From the NCBI RefSeq assembly GCF_040219635.1, contig NZ_JAVJSC010000003.1, positions 320,501-384,500 on the forward strand: a stretch of DNA of 64,000 bases, read 5' to 3'. The translations under genes were made by a program, and so were the position numbers. This stretch comes from Pyruvatibacter sp. (lineage in GTDB: Bacteria; Pseudomonadota; Alphaproteobacteria; CGMCC-115125). Position 1 is the stretch's first letter. Each line of letters begins with the position of its first letter. Of this stretch, positions 8,177 to 17,551 are shown piece by piece. The notes beneath the pieces are model-generated. The model did no database searches and was not told where the DNA came from. It was given only the letters and a program-made list of their open reading frames with translations.

Positions 8177-9717
8177 ACATCGCGACACCGCTAAGCAAGA
8201 AAGCCGTTGTTATTGGCGCGGGGTTTGGCGGCATCGCGCTTGCGATCCGACTGCAATCAGCAGGCTTCCAGACCACGCTGCTTGAGAAGCGCGACAAGCC
8301 CGGCGGACGTGCCTATGTGTATCAAGACAAGGGCTTCACGTTTGATGCAGGCCCCACCGTCATCACAGACCCGTCAGCGCTCGAAGAGCTGTTTGCCCTG
8401 TCTGGCAACAAACTCGCTGACTACGTCACGCTGCTGCCCGTGGACCCGCTCTACCGGCTGGAATGGGAAGACGGCGTCAGCTTCAACTACACAAATGATA
8501 GCGACGAACTAAACCGCCAGATTGCCAAACTGAACCCAAAGGACGTGGACGGCTACAAGCGCTTTTTGGAATATTCCCGCGACCTGATGGAAGAAGGCTA
8601 CATCAAACTGGGCGCCGTCCCCTTCCTCAACTTTCGCTCGATGATCAAAGCCGCGCCGCAGCTTGTGCGCCTTGAAGCATGGCGCAGCGTTTATTCCAAA
8701 GTCTCGCGCTTTGTGGAAGACGAACACCTGCGTCAAGCCTTCAGCTTTCACTCACTGCTGGTGGGCGGCAACCCGTTTGAAACGTCAGCGATCTATGCCC
8801 TCATTCACGCGCTTGAACGCGAATGGGGCGTGTGGTTTGCCAAAGGTGGAACCGGCGCCCTGGTATCGGGCATGTTGAAACTGTTTACCGACCTTGGCGG
8901 CGAGCTGCACCTCAATGCCGACGTGGCGCAGATCACGACGGCGGGCACCAGAACCACCGGCGTTACCCTCGCAGACGGCACCCATTTCAAGGCCGACATG
9001 GTGGCCAGCAACGCAGACGTTGTGCACACCTACGACAAGCTGCTGGGACACACCGCCCGCGGCCGCAAGGAAGCCGCAAGCCTCAAGCGCAAGCGCTTTT
9101 CCATGTCGCTGTTCGTCATTTACTTTGGGGCCAGCAAACCGTTCAGCGACATTCAGCACCACACGGTCATTTTCGGCCCGCGCTACCGCGACCTCATCCG
9201 CGATATTTTCAAGGGCAAGGATCTGGCCGACGATTTCTCGCTGTATCTGCACGCCCCCACCCGCACCGACCCCTCGCTCGCACCTGACGGTCACGGCTGT
9301 TTTTACGTACTGTCGCCGGTGCCGCATCTGGGCAACGCCGACATTGACTGGGACGTGGAAGGTCCCAAATATCGCGATCGTATCTTGCAGTATCTGGACC
9401 AGCACCACATGCCCGGCCTGATGGACAGCCTGGTGACAACGCGCCATTTCACACCAAATGATTTTCGCGACGAGTTGAACGCCCATCAGGGTTCAGCGTT
9501 TTCGCTGGAACCGATCCTCACGCAAAGCGCCTGGTTCCGCAGCCACAACCGCGATGACAAGCTGGATAACCTCTACATCGTTGGCGCAGGCACACATCCC
9601 GGTGCCGGCATTCCCGGTGTTGTTGGTTCCGCCAAAGCCACTGCACGTTTGGTGCTGGAAGACTTCGGTATCAAAGACCCCCAGCAGGAGCCTGCGGTCA
9701 AACCCGCCCGCTTATAG
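8173..9717 (+). CDS. crtI: Phytoene desaturase CrtI
   Basis: The 514-residue FAD enzyme converts phytoene to lycopene by four desaturations at the membrane. The N-terminal FAD site is VVIGAGFGGIALAIRLQ, followed by LLEKRDKPGGRAYVYQDKGF and FDAGPTVITDP, the signature start of CrtI. The C-terminal bacterial phytoene dehydrogenase signature is LYIVGAGTHPGAGIPGVVGS. Length and architecture match the proteobacterial family. The ATG overlaps the crtY stop by 4 bp and the stop is 4 bp before crtB. All downstream carotenogenic steps are encoded nearby, so the product is probably lycopene feeding CrtY. Confidence 0.96.
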   Translation: MNIATPLSKKAVVIGAGFGGIALAIRLQSAGFQTTLLEKRDKPGGRAYVYQDKGFTFDAGPTVITDPSALEELFALSGNKLADYVTLLPVDPLYRLEWEDGVSFNYTNDSDELNRQIAKLNPKDVDGYKRFLEYSRDLMEEGYIKLGAVPFLNFRSMIKAAPQLVRLEAWRSVYSKVSRFVEDEHLRQAFSFHSLLVGGNPFETSAIYALIHALEREWGVWFAKGGTGALVSGMLKLFTDLGGELHLNADVAQITTAGTRTTGVTLADGTHFKADMVASNADVVHTYDKLLGHTARGRKEAASLKRKRFSMSLFVIYFGASKPFSDIQHHTVIFGPRYRDLIRDIFKGKDLADDFSLYLHAPTRTDPSLAPDGHGCFYVLSPVPHLGNADIDWDVEGPKYRDRILQYLDQHHMPGLMDSLVTTRHFTPNDFRDELNAHQGSAFSLEPILTQSAWFRSHNRDDKLDNLYIVGAGTHPGAGIPGVVGSAKATARLVLEDFGIKDPQQEPAVKPARL

Positions 9718-9721
9718 TTCT

Positions 9722-10669
9722 ATGGATCAGGTTGTTGAGCAGGCCCGCACCACCATTCAGCAGGGCTCAAAATCATTCGCCGGTGCCGCGGCGCTGTTTG
9801 GCCGCGACATGCGCGAAAGTGCCTACATGCTGTATGCATGGTGCCGCTTTTGCGACGACGTGATAGACGGTCAGGAGCTTGGCTTTGCAAAGGCCGAGGC
9901 TGACACCAGCGATCCGTACGCGCGCTACCGGATGCTGCTGGAGAAAACCCGCGCCGCCTATCGCGGCGAACCAGTAACGGACCCAGTGTTCCAGTCATTC
10001 CAGCGCGTGGTGCACAAACACGACGTACCCGAACAATATCCGCTGGATCTGCTGCGTGGCTTTCATATGGATGTGGCAGACCACACCTACGCCAACGCCG
10101 CCGATACGCTCGCCTATGGCTATTACGTGGCGGGCGCGGTGGGCGTGATGATGGCAATGGTAATGGGTGTGCGCGACGAACAGGTGCTGGACCGCGCCTG
10201 CGACCTGGGTATCGGCTTTCAACTCACCAACATTTCGCGCGACATTATTGATGACGCGAAGATTGGCCGCATCTACCTGCCCGCAAGCTGGCTCGCCGAA
10301 GAAAATGTGCCCCACACCTGCGAAGCTATTCTGGCTCCTGCCAACAGACCTGCCATTGCGCGCGTGGCCCACCGCCTGCTCACTCAGGCGGAACCGTATT
10401 ATGCATCAGCGATGTATGGCATTCCCCACCTGCCCTTCAGGGCAGCATGGGCAATCGCCACAGCCAAACGCATTTATCGCCACATCGGCATTGGCGTTAT
10501 GGCCCGTGGTGAAACCGCATGGGATGAACGCGTGAGCACATCAACCCTGCAAAAAATCGGCTTTGCTGTTGCAGGCCTGGGCGATGCGATCGCGTCTCGT
10601 TTCCGCAATAACAAGACCGGACCGGACCGTGATGGCCTGTGGACCCGCGCAACCGACCTGGCGCACTAG
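9722..10669 (+). CDS. crtB: Phytoene synthase CrtB
   Basis: The 315-residue enzyme condenses two geranylgeranyl-PP molecules to 15-cis-phytoene. Both Asp-rich substrate-Mg sites are present: FCDDVIDG at about residues 41-48 and NISRDIIDDAKIGRIYLP in the middle of the protein. The start at 9722 is the ATG just after the crtI stop; longer in-frame extension upstream only overlaps crtI in another frame. The gene ends in a 4-bp overlap with the convergent crtZ, so the two carotenoid transcripts meet tail to tail without space for a terminator. Confidence 0.95.
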   Translation: MDQVVEQARTTIQQGSKSFAGAAALFGRDMRESAYMLYAWCRFCDDVIDGQELGFAKAEADTSDPYARYRMLLEKTRAAYRGEPVTDPVFQSFQRVVHKHDVPEQYPLDLLRGFHMDVADHTYANAADTLAYGYYVAGAVGVMMAMVMGVRDEQVLDRACDLGIGFQLTNISRDIIDDAKIGRIYLPASWLAEENVPHTCEAILAPANRPAIARVAHRLLTQAEPYYASAMYGIPHLPFRAAWAIATAKRIYRHIGIGVMARGETAWDERVSTSTLQKIGFAVAGLGDAIASRFRNNKTGPDRDGLWTRATDLAH

Positions 10670-11151
10670 GCAGCGGTTTTGTCGCGCGCCTTTATGTTCT
10701 TGAGTTCGCGCCGCAGGGCGTCGGGGTCCGGCGCATATACAAAGCCGAATGACACACATCCCTCACGCGTGTGCACCGCATGGTGCAGGTGGTGTGCTTC
10801 AACCAGCCGACCCAGATAGCCCCGCTTTGGGTGGTAGCGGAACGGCCAGCGCTGATGCACCAGCCCGTCATGGGCCAAATAATACAGCACACCATATGCC
10901 GTAATGCCCAGCGCCACCCACCATAACGGCGCCCACAGATAACTGCCCGCAGCAAAAAGCGCGATTGAGAACCCGGCAAACACCACCGAGTACAGATCGT
11001 TTTTTTCAAACCACCCGTCGCGCGGGCGGTGATGGCTTTCGTGCCAGCCCCACCCCCAGCCATGCATGATGGTTTTGTGCGCCCACCAGGCAAACATTTC
11101 CATTGCGGCAATGGTGGCCAGAACGATCAGAACGGGTCCGGCAATGCTCAT
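10666..11151 (-). CDS. crtZ: Beta-carotene hydroxylase CrtZ
   Basis: This 161-residue diiron membrane enzyme adds 3- and 3'-hydroxyl groups to beta-ionone rings. All four histidine clusters of the CrtZ/fatty-acid-hydroxylase type are visible: HKTIMH, HESHH, HDGLVHQRW and HHLHH, interleaved with hydrophobic helices at about residues 5-20, 58-75 and 78-95. The start codon overlaps the crtW stop (ATGA), indicating translational coupling. With CrtW it would convert beta-carotene to astaxanthin. It is the last gene of the crtE-ABC-crtW-crtZ unit. Confidence 0.95.
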   Translation of the reverse strand: MSIAGPVLIVLATIAAMEMFAWWAHKTIMHGWGWGWHESHHRPRDGWFEKNDLYSVVFAGFSIALFAAGSYLWAPLWWVALGITAYGVLYYLAHDGLVHQRWPFRYHPKRGYLGRLVEAHHLHHAVHTREGCVSFGFVYAPDPDALRRELKNIKARDKTAA

Positions 11152-11921
11152 GAGACCTCATCAGACATCTGTTCGCGCGCCAGAACAGCCCGGCGCACCG
11201 CAGGCAACCGCCACCACGGCTCGTGCGGATGGTGATGGTGCTCCAGATGATAACCAAAATGGAAGCACGTAAGGAGCGAAAGCAACGGCGGAAGGTCAAC
11301 CGTGCGCGCATGATGCTCGTCCACAAACGCATCTCCCTCGACGGGCCGGTGCGTGCGGTAAGTGCCAAAATAGAAAAGCTGCAGCGACGACAGCAGCGCG
11401 GGCACCGCCCAGTATAACAGCAGATTGCCAATCGGTGCACCAAGCAGCAGCACATAGACCGCAAGGATCACCGTCAGTACGCCAAACTCGCGCAGCCCAA
11501 AGTAATGCCGGAAAAACCCGAAATACCATGCCGCAAAGCTGTGCGGGTTCGGCGCATGAAAATCCGGGTCATCCGCGGTGCCGGGCCTTGCATGGTGGCG
11601 CATATGTTCAGGCGCCAATGCCTTGTACGAAAATCCTGCATAAATCAGCAGGCAAAACGCCGCGATACGTTTGTTGAGCGCTGGCCTGAACGGCGCGATT
11701 GAGCCATGCATCCCGTCATGAGCAATAATGAACAGGCCGACGGACAGAACAGTTTGCACGGCGACAACAAGCGGTGCCGCTAACAGCCACGTGCCTGAAA
11801 GCGGCAGCACAAACACCGCCGTCACGTGGATCGCAAGCCATGCGCCGATAACAAGCGCCGCAAGGCCCAGTCCGAGTGTTGTCTGCCGTGCGTGCGTGAT
11901 TTTATCCACGCCAGTCATCAT
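11148..11921 (-). CDS. crtW: Beta-carotene 4-ketolase CrtW
   Basis: The 257-residue integral membrane diiron oxygenase adds 4-keto groups to beta-ionone rings. The histidine motifs HDGMHG, HMRHH and HLEHHHHPHEPWW match the CrtW-type ketolases. Several hydrophobic helices lie between them. The start is the first of two tandem ATGs at 11921, eight bases after a strong AAGGAG, and it overlaps the stop of the ABC permease gene, so translation is coupled to that gene. Together with CrtZ this predicts ketocarotenoids such as astaxanthin or canthaxanthin. Confidence 0.95.
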   Translation of the reverse strand: MMTGVDKITHARQTTLGLGLAALVIGAWLAIHVTAVFVLPLSGTWLLAAPLVVAVQTVLSVGLFIIAHDGMHGSIAPFRPALNKRIAAFCLLIYAGFSYKALAPEHMRHHARPGTADDPDFHAPNPHSFAAWYFGFFRHYFGLREFGVLTVILAVYVLLLGAPIGNLLLYWAVPALLSSLQLFYFGTYRTHRPVEGDAFVDEHHARTVDLPPLLSLLTCFHFGYHLEHHHHPHEPWWRLPAVRRAVLAREQMSDEVS

Positions 11922-13027
11922 GCAGCACGCTCCTTGATGCGCGTCGCGACCCACGCGAACACCAGCGTGGCAAGCGAGAAGCCCGCCAGCAACATCCATG
12001 TGCGTTCCAGTTGCGTCGCCTCAACATCCCTGAACAAGACCGCCTGATAGGCGTCAATAACCCAGCCCGTCGGCGTAAAAGCGCCCACATCCTGTATCCA
12101 CTGCGGCATCATATAGCGCGGCACCATGGAGCCGCCCACCGCCGACATGACCAGCACAATGGCGTTGCCCGTGGCCAGCGCCTGCGCCCGCGTGGCGGCA
12201 ACCGATACAATAGCCATCGCCAGCCCGGCAGCGGTCGTGGCCGCCAGTGCCGTGGTGATGAAAAAATCTCCAGGGGCGGTCCAGAACACAACACTGTAAC
12301 CAAGCCACGCAACCACAAAAACAGTGATTGCCTGCAACACGCCCTGCCCGGTCAAAAACAGATATTTTCCGCCGACCATCGCCCGCGCTCCGCCGCGCGT
12401 CAGCATCAGCCGGTCCACAATGCCGCTGGCGCGATCCTCGATCATACCGACAGCACCCTGAAGGGCTGCAAAGAACAAGAACATAATGGCAATCGCGCCG
12501 GCATAATACGTGACAGCGGGGTCACGCGCGCCTTCTGCCGCTGCCCTGATCTCCACTACCGGCGGCGGCACGGCACCAGGCACAGCAACCGCCAGCGCCC
12601 GCTGCACTGCCGCCGCCGCCAGCGCACCGGCAATTGGTTTTGCATCATCCGCCAGCACAAGCACCGGCGGTGATCCCTGCTCGCCGGACCCCGGCAAAAA
12701 AACCTGTCCGATCACGACAATCGCCGCATCAGCGCGCCCTGACAGAACCAGGGCACGCACGCTCTCGCGCGAGGCCGCGTCATCAGGGTGTCCCCCTTGT
12801 GCAAACCGCACATCAGCGTCAGCCGCCAACGCCGCGCCGATAGCACCTGCCTGCACCGACTGCACATCGTCAGCGAACGCGACCTTGATGCTCAAACCAT
12901 CGCCCTGTGTGCCTGAAAAAACCGCCGCAAAAATCACAAATATCAGCGCCGGGAGTACAAACGCCATAATGAGCGCACCACGATCACGCAGCAGACCAAC
13001 AAGGCTGGCATAGGCGATGACCAGCAT
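11918..13027 (-). CDS. ABC-2 type transporter permease in the carotenoid cluster
   Basis: This 369-residue protein has the layout of ABC-2/NatB-type permeases: one N-terminal helix (about 16-37), a large extracytoplasmic domain (about 40-190), and at least five further helices to about residue 362. Its start overlaps the ATPase stop by one base (TAATG) and its own stop overlaps crtW, so it is embedded in the crt operon rather than merely adjacent. The substrate is unknown. Export of a carotenoid, a glycoside or another lipid to the outer membrane is inference from context alone; unrelated drug or lipid export cannot be excluded. Confidence 0.82.
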   Translation of the reverse strand: MLVIAYASLVGLLRDRGALIMAFVLPALIFVIFAAVFSGTQGDGLSIKVAFADDVQSVQAGAIGAALAADADVRFAQGGHPDDAASRESVRALVLSGRADAAIVVIGQVFLPGSGEQGSPPVLVLADDAKPIAGALAAAAVQRALAVAVPGAVPPPVVEIRAAAEGARDPAVTYYAGAIAIMFLFFAALQGAVGMIEDRASGIVDRLMLTRGGARAMVGGKYLFLTGQGVLQAITVFVVAWLGYSVVFWTAPGDFFITTALAATTAAGLAMAIVSVAATRAQALATGNAIVLVMSAVGGSMVPRYMMPQWIQDVGAFTPTGWVIDAYQAVLFRDVEATQLERTWMLLAGFSLATLVFAWVATRIKERAA

Positions 13028-13983
13028 TAGCAGACCTCACTTTCGCGGGCGCCATCGCCTGTGAGCTCTGCATACAGACTATCAAGACCCGGCTTTCGCA
13101 CGCGGGTTTCGCGGACCTGCACCCCAATAGCTGAAAGCTCGCCAGTGAGGTGTTCAACATCAACATCACCGACGGCCAACCGCCCCCGCCATTGACGACC
13201 GCCGTCCTGCGATGAAAAGTCCAGAGCGCGCAATTTGGCATCAACGTCCGGTGTCACCGGCTCTGCCAACAGCAGCACAAGCTCACGGTCCGTGCCAAAT
13301 CGGGTTGCAACCAGCACATCCGGCACGCCTGTTTGAACAATCCGCCCATCAGCAATAATGCCAACATCGGTTGCCACAGCCGCCGCCTGATCCAGATCAT
13401 GCGTTGTAATCAGAATGGACATGCCGTCAGCCGCCAGCGACCGCAGCACACCATTGATGCTGTTTCGCGCATCAGGATCAACGCCTACAGTCGGCTCATC
13501 AAGCACAAGCAGTTTCGGCGAATGTAAAAGCGCGGACGCTATGTTGGCGCGGCGTTTATATCCGCCTGAAAGCGTTTCGACACGCTGAGTGAGGCGGCCT
13601 TCAAGACCCGTTGAAGCAACAGCCGCCGCAACAGCACCTGAAAGCACATCGCCACCAAGACCTGCCAACCGTCCGAATACGGACATATTTTCTGCAACAG
13701 TCAGGTATGGGTAAAGCGCAATATCCTGTGGCACCAGCCCGATGGCCGCCTGCGCCGCCCGCGACTTTGCCGGATTGAGCCCGACCACACGAACACTCCC
13801 CTTGCCGGGCCGAACCCGCCCGCAAATAGCCCGTACAATCGTTGACTTGCCCGCACCATTGGGGCCAAGCAACGCGAATACACGCCCGCGCTGAACATCA
13901 AAGCTCACATCGCTCAGGGCCTGCCGCGCGCCATACCGGTACGAAACACCGTCAACGCTAAGTGTTGGTTCTGCGTCTGCCAC
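13027..13983 (-). CDS. ABC transporter ATP-binding protein in the carotenoid cluster
   Basis: The 318-residue ATPase has a Walker A (GPNGAGKST), Q-loop (LVPQDIALYP), signature (LSGGYKRR), Walker B with catalytic Glu (LLVLDEPTVGVD) and switch His (TTHDLD), in the order expected of the DrrA/NatA-like family that pairs with ABC-2 permeases. A tail of about 80 residues after the nucleotide-binding domain is typical of that family. The start is a GTG at 13983, six bases after the crtE stop. It powers the permease encoded next to it; the pair lies between crtE and crtW, so it is co-expressed with carotenoid synthesis. Confidence 0.9.
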   Translation of the reverse strand: MADAEPTLSVDGVSYRYGARQALSDVSFDVQRGRVFALLGPNGAGKSTIVRAICGRVRPGKGSVRVVGLNPAKSRAAQAAIGLVPQDIALYPYLTVAENMSVFGRLAGLGGDVLSGAVAAAVASTGLEGRLTQRVETLSGGYKRRANIASALLHSPKLLVLDEPTVGVDPDARNSINGVLRSLAADGMSILITTHDLDQAAAVATDVGIIADGRIVQTGVPDVLVATRFGTDRELVLLLAEPVTPDVDAKLRALDFSSQDGGRQWRGRLAVGDVDVEHLTGELSAIGVQVRETRVRKPGLDSLYAELTGDGARESEVC

Positions 13984-13989
13984 CGGATG

Positions 13990-15000
13990 CTAGGCCTGAT
14001 CGGGCACGTAGCCCTTGGAAGGGGCGCCCTGAAGCGCTGTGTCAAACACCGCACCGGCAAGAGCCCGCATGTGAGGCGCTTCACCAATGCCTGCTTCAAG
14101 GGCTGCAAGCGCATGGTTCACATGTGCCTTCACCGTTGCGTGTGCCGCCTCCAGCCCCTCAACACGGGCGATGGTCGGCTTACCGCCGTCCTGGTCACGA
14201 TCCTTACCCGTCAGCGTTGTGCCGGTCGCATCCATGATGTCGTCAAGGGTCTGGAAGGCCAGCCCAAGGTGATTGCCGAACTGCGCCAGGTATCCAAGCC
14301 GCGCCTCATGAGCCGCATCACCGGGATCATGCAACTCCGGCGTCATGCAGGCACCGGCCTGTGCTGCAAGCGAAAACAGCGCGCCGGTCTTGCGCCGATT
14401 GACGGATTCAATGTCGGCCTCACTCGCACCGGCAGCTCCGTTCACATCATATTCCTGACCGCCGGCGAGCCCTTCAGGGCCGATGGCATCCGCAAAGAGT
14501 GTAATAAGCCGCGCCCGGTTGGAAGCTGACACGCCCTCAAGACGCGCCACACTGTCATAGGCGAGGTTCATGACCGAGATAGCAGCCAGAATGCCCGTGG
14601 CCTCACCATAAGTGCGGTGGGTTGTCGGCCGCGCCCGTCGCAGCTCTGCATCGTCCATGGCCGGCAGATCATCAATCACCAGAGATGCCGCATGAACCAT
14701 CTCCACTGCGCACCCCGCATCAAGGGCTGCCTGCATGTTGCCGCCGCACTGGCGCGCGACAAGCGCTGTAATGACAGGCCGAAGCCGCTTGCCGGGCGAC
14801 AGAACGCTGTAGCGCATTGCTGCGTGCAGACGCGACGGTGCCCGCCCCTCGTCAGGCAGCAGAACTGCAAGACGCGCGTCCACATCGTCGCGTATGCGCG
14901 AAATCAGCGCGATGCTATCCGCACGCGAGACCGGCTCGTGCGCTTCGACCTGTTGATGTGACACAGCAACCGACACAAACGCCCCCGGCTTCCAACTCAT
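13990..15000 (-). CDS. crtE: Geranylgeranyl diphosphate synthase CrtE
   Basis: This polyprenyl synthase of about 336 residues supplies GGPP for phytoene synthesis. The first Asp-rich motif is DDLPAMDDAELRRARPT, the second is FQTLDDIMDATG, and GKRLRP near the N-terminus binds diphosphate. I chose the ATG at 15000; in-frame extension to 15087 has no family similarity and no ribosome-binding site, and a start inside the first 25 residues is also possible. It opens the minus-strand crt unit. FPP synthase and isoprenoid precursor genes are not in the window. Confidence 0.92.
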   Translation of the reverse strand: MSWKPGAFVSVAVSHQQVEAHEPVSRADSIALISRIRDDVDARLAVLLPDEGRAPSRLHAAMRYSVLSPGKRLRPVITALVARQCGGNMQAALDAGCAVEMVHAASLVIDDLPAMDDAELRRARPTTHRTYGEATGILAAISVMNLAYDSVARLEGVSASNRARLITLFADAIGPEGLAGGQEYDVNGAAGASEADIESVNRRKTGALFSLAAQAGACMTPELHDPGDAAHEARLGYLAQFGNHLGLAFQTLDDIMDATGTTLTGKDRDQDGGKPTIARVEGLEAAHATVKAHVNHALAALEAGIGEAPHMRALAGAVFDTALQGAPSKGYVPDQA

Positions 15001-15179
15001 GACCAAGCGATCGCCACAAACAAGGCCATCCCCAGTAATACGGACACGACGACGCTCCAGATTGCCGCCACGACCCCAAAACGCCACAGGAGCGCTCTTA
15101 ACTGCTGCAAGTTTGGCACGTCTGCTCTGGTCTGTCTTGCTTAACGCACCGGCAAAAAATCACCATAAACAGGAGGGTT

Positions 15180-16307
15180 TTAGAACATCAGGTCTGCGAG
15201 CTTGCGCCTCTGATACGCAGCGTCGCCATGGCGACTGTCGCCCCAAAAGGCGCGCCGCCGATACAGCTGCGCATCGCAATCATAGGTAAAGCCGAACCCG
15301 CCATGAAACTGGATCGCCCGGTCGGCGGCAAAGCTCATGGCGGTTGCCGCCTGTGCCTTGGCCATGCGGGTGGCGATTTCTCCCTCGCCCTGTTCGCCAA
15401 AGCTGTGCGCGGCAGCATAGACATGGCTGCGCGCCTGCTCATAGGCCACCAGCGCATCAACCGCGGGATGCTTGACTGCCTGGTAGGAGCCGATGAGCTT
15501 GCCAAATTGCTTGCGGGTCTTGAGATACTCCACCGTGTAGTCGATGCAGCTTGCCGTGCCACCACACATTTCAGCGGCCAGCAGCAGCGCCGACACCAGA
15601 TCAATATGCGCCAGCGTCCGGGTGGCCGGCGCGGCGGACAACACCTGATCCGCCCCGACGCGGACGCCATCCAGCGACACCTTGAACGACCGCCGCGTCT
15701 CGTCAATCACCACCTCGCGGGTGAGAGCATCCGGCCCCAGCCTGTCTTTGGGTACAATGACGACGGCAGGCGCGCCCTCAAGCGTAACGGAAACAAGCAA
15801 CCACGCAGCCGCCGCCGCATCGCTGACCAGAACCTTGGTGCCGGACAGCACAAAATCGTCGCCGTCGCGCGTTGCCGTACACTCAATGCGTGTCACATCC
15901 CAGTCGCCATGTGACTCGGTCAGCGCAACCGCCGCCGGCACACCCGCACACAGGTCGGGCAGCAACGCTGCTTTCTGCGCCTCCGTGCCGCCCTGCAGCA
16001 AACCCTGCGCGGCAATGGTTGTAGAGACAAACGGCCCGCCCATCAGCGCGCGCCCCATCTGCTCCACCACCGGCACCACTTCTGCCAGCGACAGACCGAC
16101 ACCGCCAAACTCTTCCGGCACGGCAATGGCCAGCCAGCCAAGCTCGGCCAGCTCGTGCCACACAGCCGGGTCATGGCCGGTTTCGTCATCAATGAGCGCC
16201 CGCACTTTGTCCACGGGAGATTTCTCACGGGCGAAGCGCTGGGCAATTTCCAGAAGCTCTGCCTGTTCATCGGTGAACCCGATGGAGCCGTTATTGCTGA
16301 ATGCCAT
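15180..16307 (-). CDS. Acyl-CoA dehydrogenase, shorter partner of a pair
   Basis: The 375-residue flavoprotein has the acyl-CoA dehydrogenase fold: an N-terminal helical domain (FTDEQAELLEIAQRFAREK), LGWLAIAVPEEFGGVGLS, a degenerate middle beta domain (ALTESHGDWD replaces the usual FAD-contacting motif), and a C-terminal domain with LKTRKQFGKLIGSYQAVKH and IQFHGGFGFTYD. It lies 26 bp downstream of a second, longer family member. Adjacent unequal pairs of this kind often form alpha2beta2 enzymes acting on bulky CoA esters, for example in actinobacterial steroid side-chain degradation. That such a heteromer forms here is inference. The substrate is unknown. Confidence 0.85.
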   Translation of the reverse strand: MAFSNNGSIGFTDEQAELLEIAQRFAREKSPVDKVRALIDDETGHDPAVWHELAELGWLAIAVPEEFGGVGLSLAEVVPVVEQMGRALMGGPFVSTTIAAQGLLQGGTEAQKAALLPDLCAGVPAAVALTESHGDWDVTRIECTATRDGDDFVLSGTKVLVSDAAAAAWLLVSVTLEGAPAVVIVPKDRLGPDALTREVVIDETRRSFKVSLDGVRVGADQVLSAAPATRTLAHIDLVSALLLAAEMCGGTASCIDYTVEYLKTRKQFGKLIGSYQAVKHPAVDALVAYEQARSHVYAAAHSFGEQGEGEIATRMAKAQAATAMSFAADRAIQFHGGFGFTYDCDAQLYRRRAFWGDSRHGDAAYQRRKLADLMF

Positions 16308-16333
16308 TTAGGTTCTCTTTGGACTCTCTGTGC

Positions 16334-17542
16334 TTATGATTTCGGCAGGCCGAGTACATGCTCGCCAATAATGTTGTGCTGGATTTCGCTGGTACCGCCG
16401 CCGATGGTTGCAGAAAACGAATTGAGATAACCACGCTGCCAGATGCCATGGGCGTGCGCATCTTCATCACCCACATAGTAAGCAGAGCGCGTGCCCTGAA
16501 GCCGGGTGGCAAGCTCGGCCATGCGCTTCATGAACTCCGACGACACCAGCTTGGACGACAGTGGAATGGACAACGGCCGCTCCTGATTAAGCGGCGCCAT
16601 GCCGGTGCGCGCCGACGATAGCCGCAGCGAACGGGCCTCCATCAGCAGCGACACAAGCTCATCGCGAATGAGCGTATCTTCTATGGCAGGCTTACCGTTG
16701 TAGTTGGCTGTCCTGGCAAGCTCCACCACCTGCGTAATGTCCGGGTACGTCATAACGTAGCCGCCCGGCTGGCCACCGCGGGCACCGCGCTCATATTCAA
16801 GCGTGCGCATGGCCACCTTCCAGCCTTCACCTTCCTCGCCCATCAGGCAATCAGCAGGAATGCGTGCATCATTGAAGAATGTCTGCGTAAAACCATATTC
16901 GCCCGTCAGCTTGCGAATGGGCACGGTTTCAATTCCCGGCGCATCCATGGGGCTGAGGAAAAACGACAGACCTTTATATTTGGTCGGCGCGTCCGGGTTG
17001 GTGCGCGCCAGCAAAATCATGTACTTGGCGAAATTGCCCTGAGTGGTCCAGATTTTGGACCCGTTGATGACCCACTCATCCCCATCACGCACAGCCTTGG
17101 TCTGCGCATTGCCAAGGTCCGAACCATGCTCAGGTTCTGAAAACCCCTGACACCAGATATCCTCCGCAGACAGAATGTTCTTGATATAGCGCGCCCGCTC
17201 TTCATCCGTGCCCATATCCAGAATGAGCGGGCCAGCCCAGTTGAGGCCAATGGCATTGAGCATGATCGGGCCACCGGCGCGGCTCATCTCCTTGGTGGCA
17301 ATGTCGCGGAACACTTCAGGCAGCCCGCGCCCGCCATACTGCTCCGGCCAGTTGCCCCCCAGATAGCCTGCCGCCCATACTTTGTTTTGCCACTCTCGCA
17401 GAAAATCAAATTGCTGCTGCGTGCCCACTTCCATGAACGTGAGCGGCAACATGAAGCCGGGGTCTTTGGGGGTGTGCTCGCTGAACCATGCCCGCGCATC
17501 CGCGCGGTACTCGTCCAGTTCCTGTTGGCTTGGCGCAGTCAT
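16334..17542 (-). CDS. Acyl-CoA dehydrogenase, longer partner of a pair
   Basis: This 402-residue acyl-CoA dehydrogenase has the FAD/substrate motif CQGFSEPEHGSDLGNAQTKA, followed by WVINGSKIWTTQG, and the C-terminal GGGTSEIQHNIIGEHVLGLP. It resembles the large-substrate members (FadE-type) that start with YRADARAWFSEHTP. It precedes the shorter dehydrogenase and follows the acyl-CoA carboxylase with a 9-bp gap, so the three minus-strand genes probably form one operon. The expected reaction is alpha,beta-desaturation of a CoA thioester with electrons passed to ETF. Confidence 0.88.
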   Translation of the reverse strand: MTAPSQQELDEYRADARAWFSEHTPKDPGFMLPLTFMEVGTQQQFDFLREWQNKVWAAGYLGGNWPEQYGGRGLPEVFRDIATKEMSRAGGPIMLNAIGLNWAGPLILDMGTDEERARYIKNILSAEDIWCQGFSEPEHGSDLGNAQTKAVRDGDEWVINGSKIWTTQGNFAKYMILLARTNPDAPTKYKGLSFFLSPMDAPGIETVPIRKLTGEYGFTQTFFNDARIPADCLMGEEGEGWKVAMRTLEYERGARGGQPGGYVMTYPDITQVVELARTANYNGKPAIEDTLIRDELVSLLMEARSLRLSSARTGMAPLNQERPLSIPLSSKLVSSEFMKRMAELATRLQGTRSAYYVGDEDAHAHGIWQRGYLNSFSATIGGGTSEIQHNIIGEHVLGLPKS

Positions 17543-17551
17543 GAAACTCTC

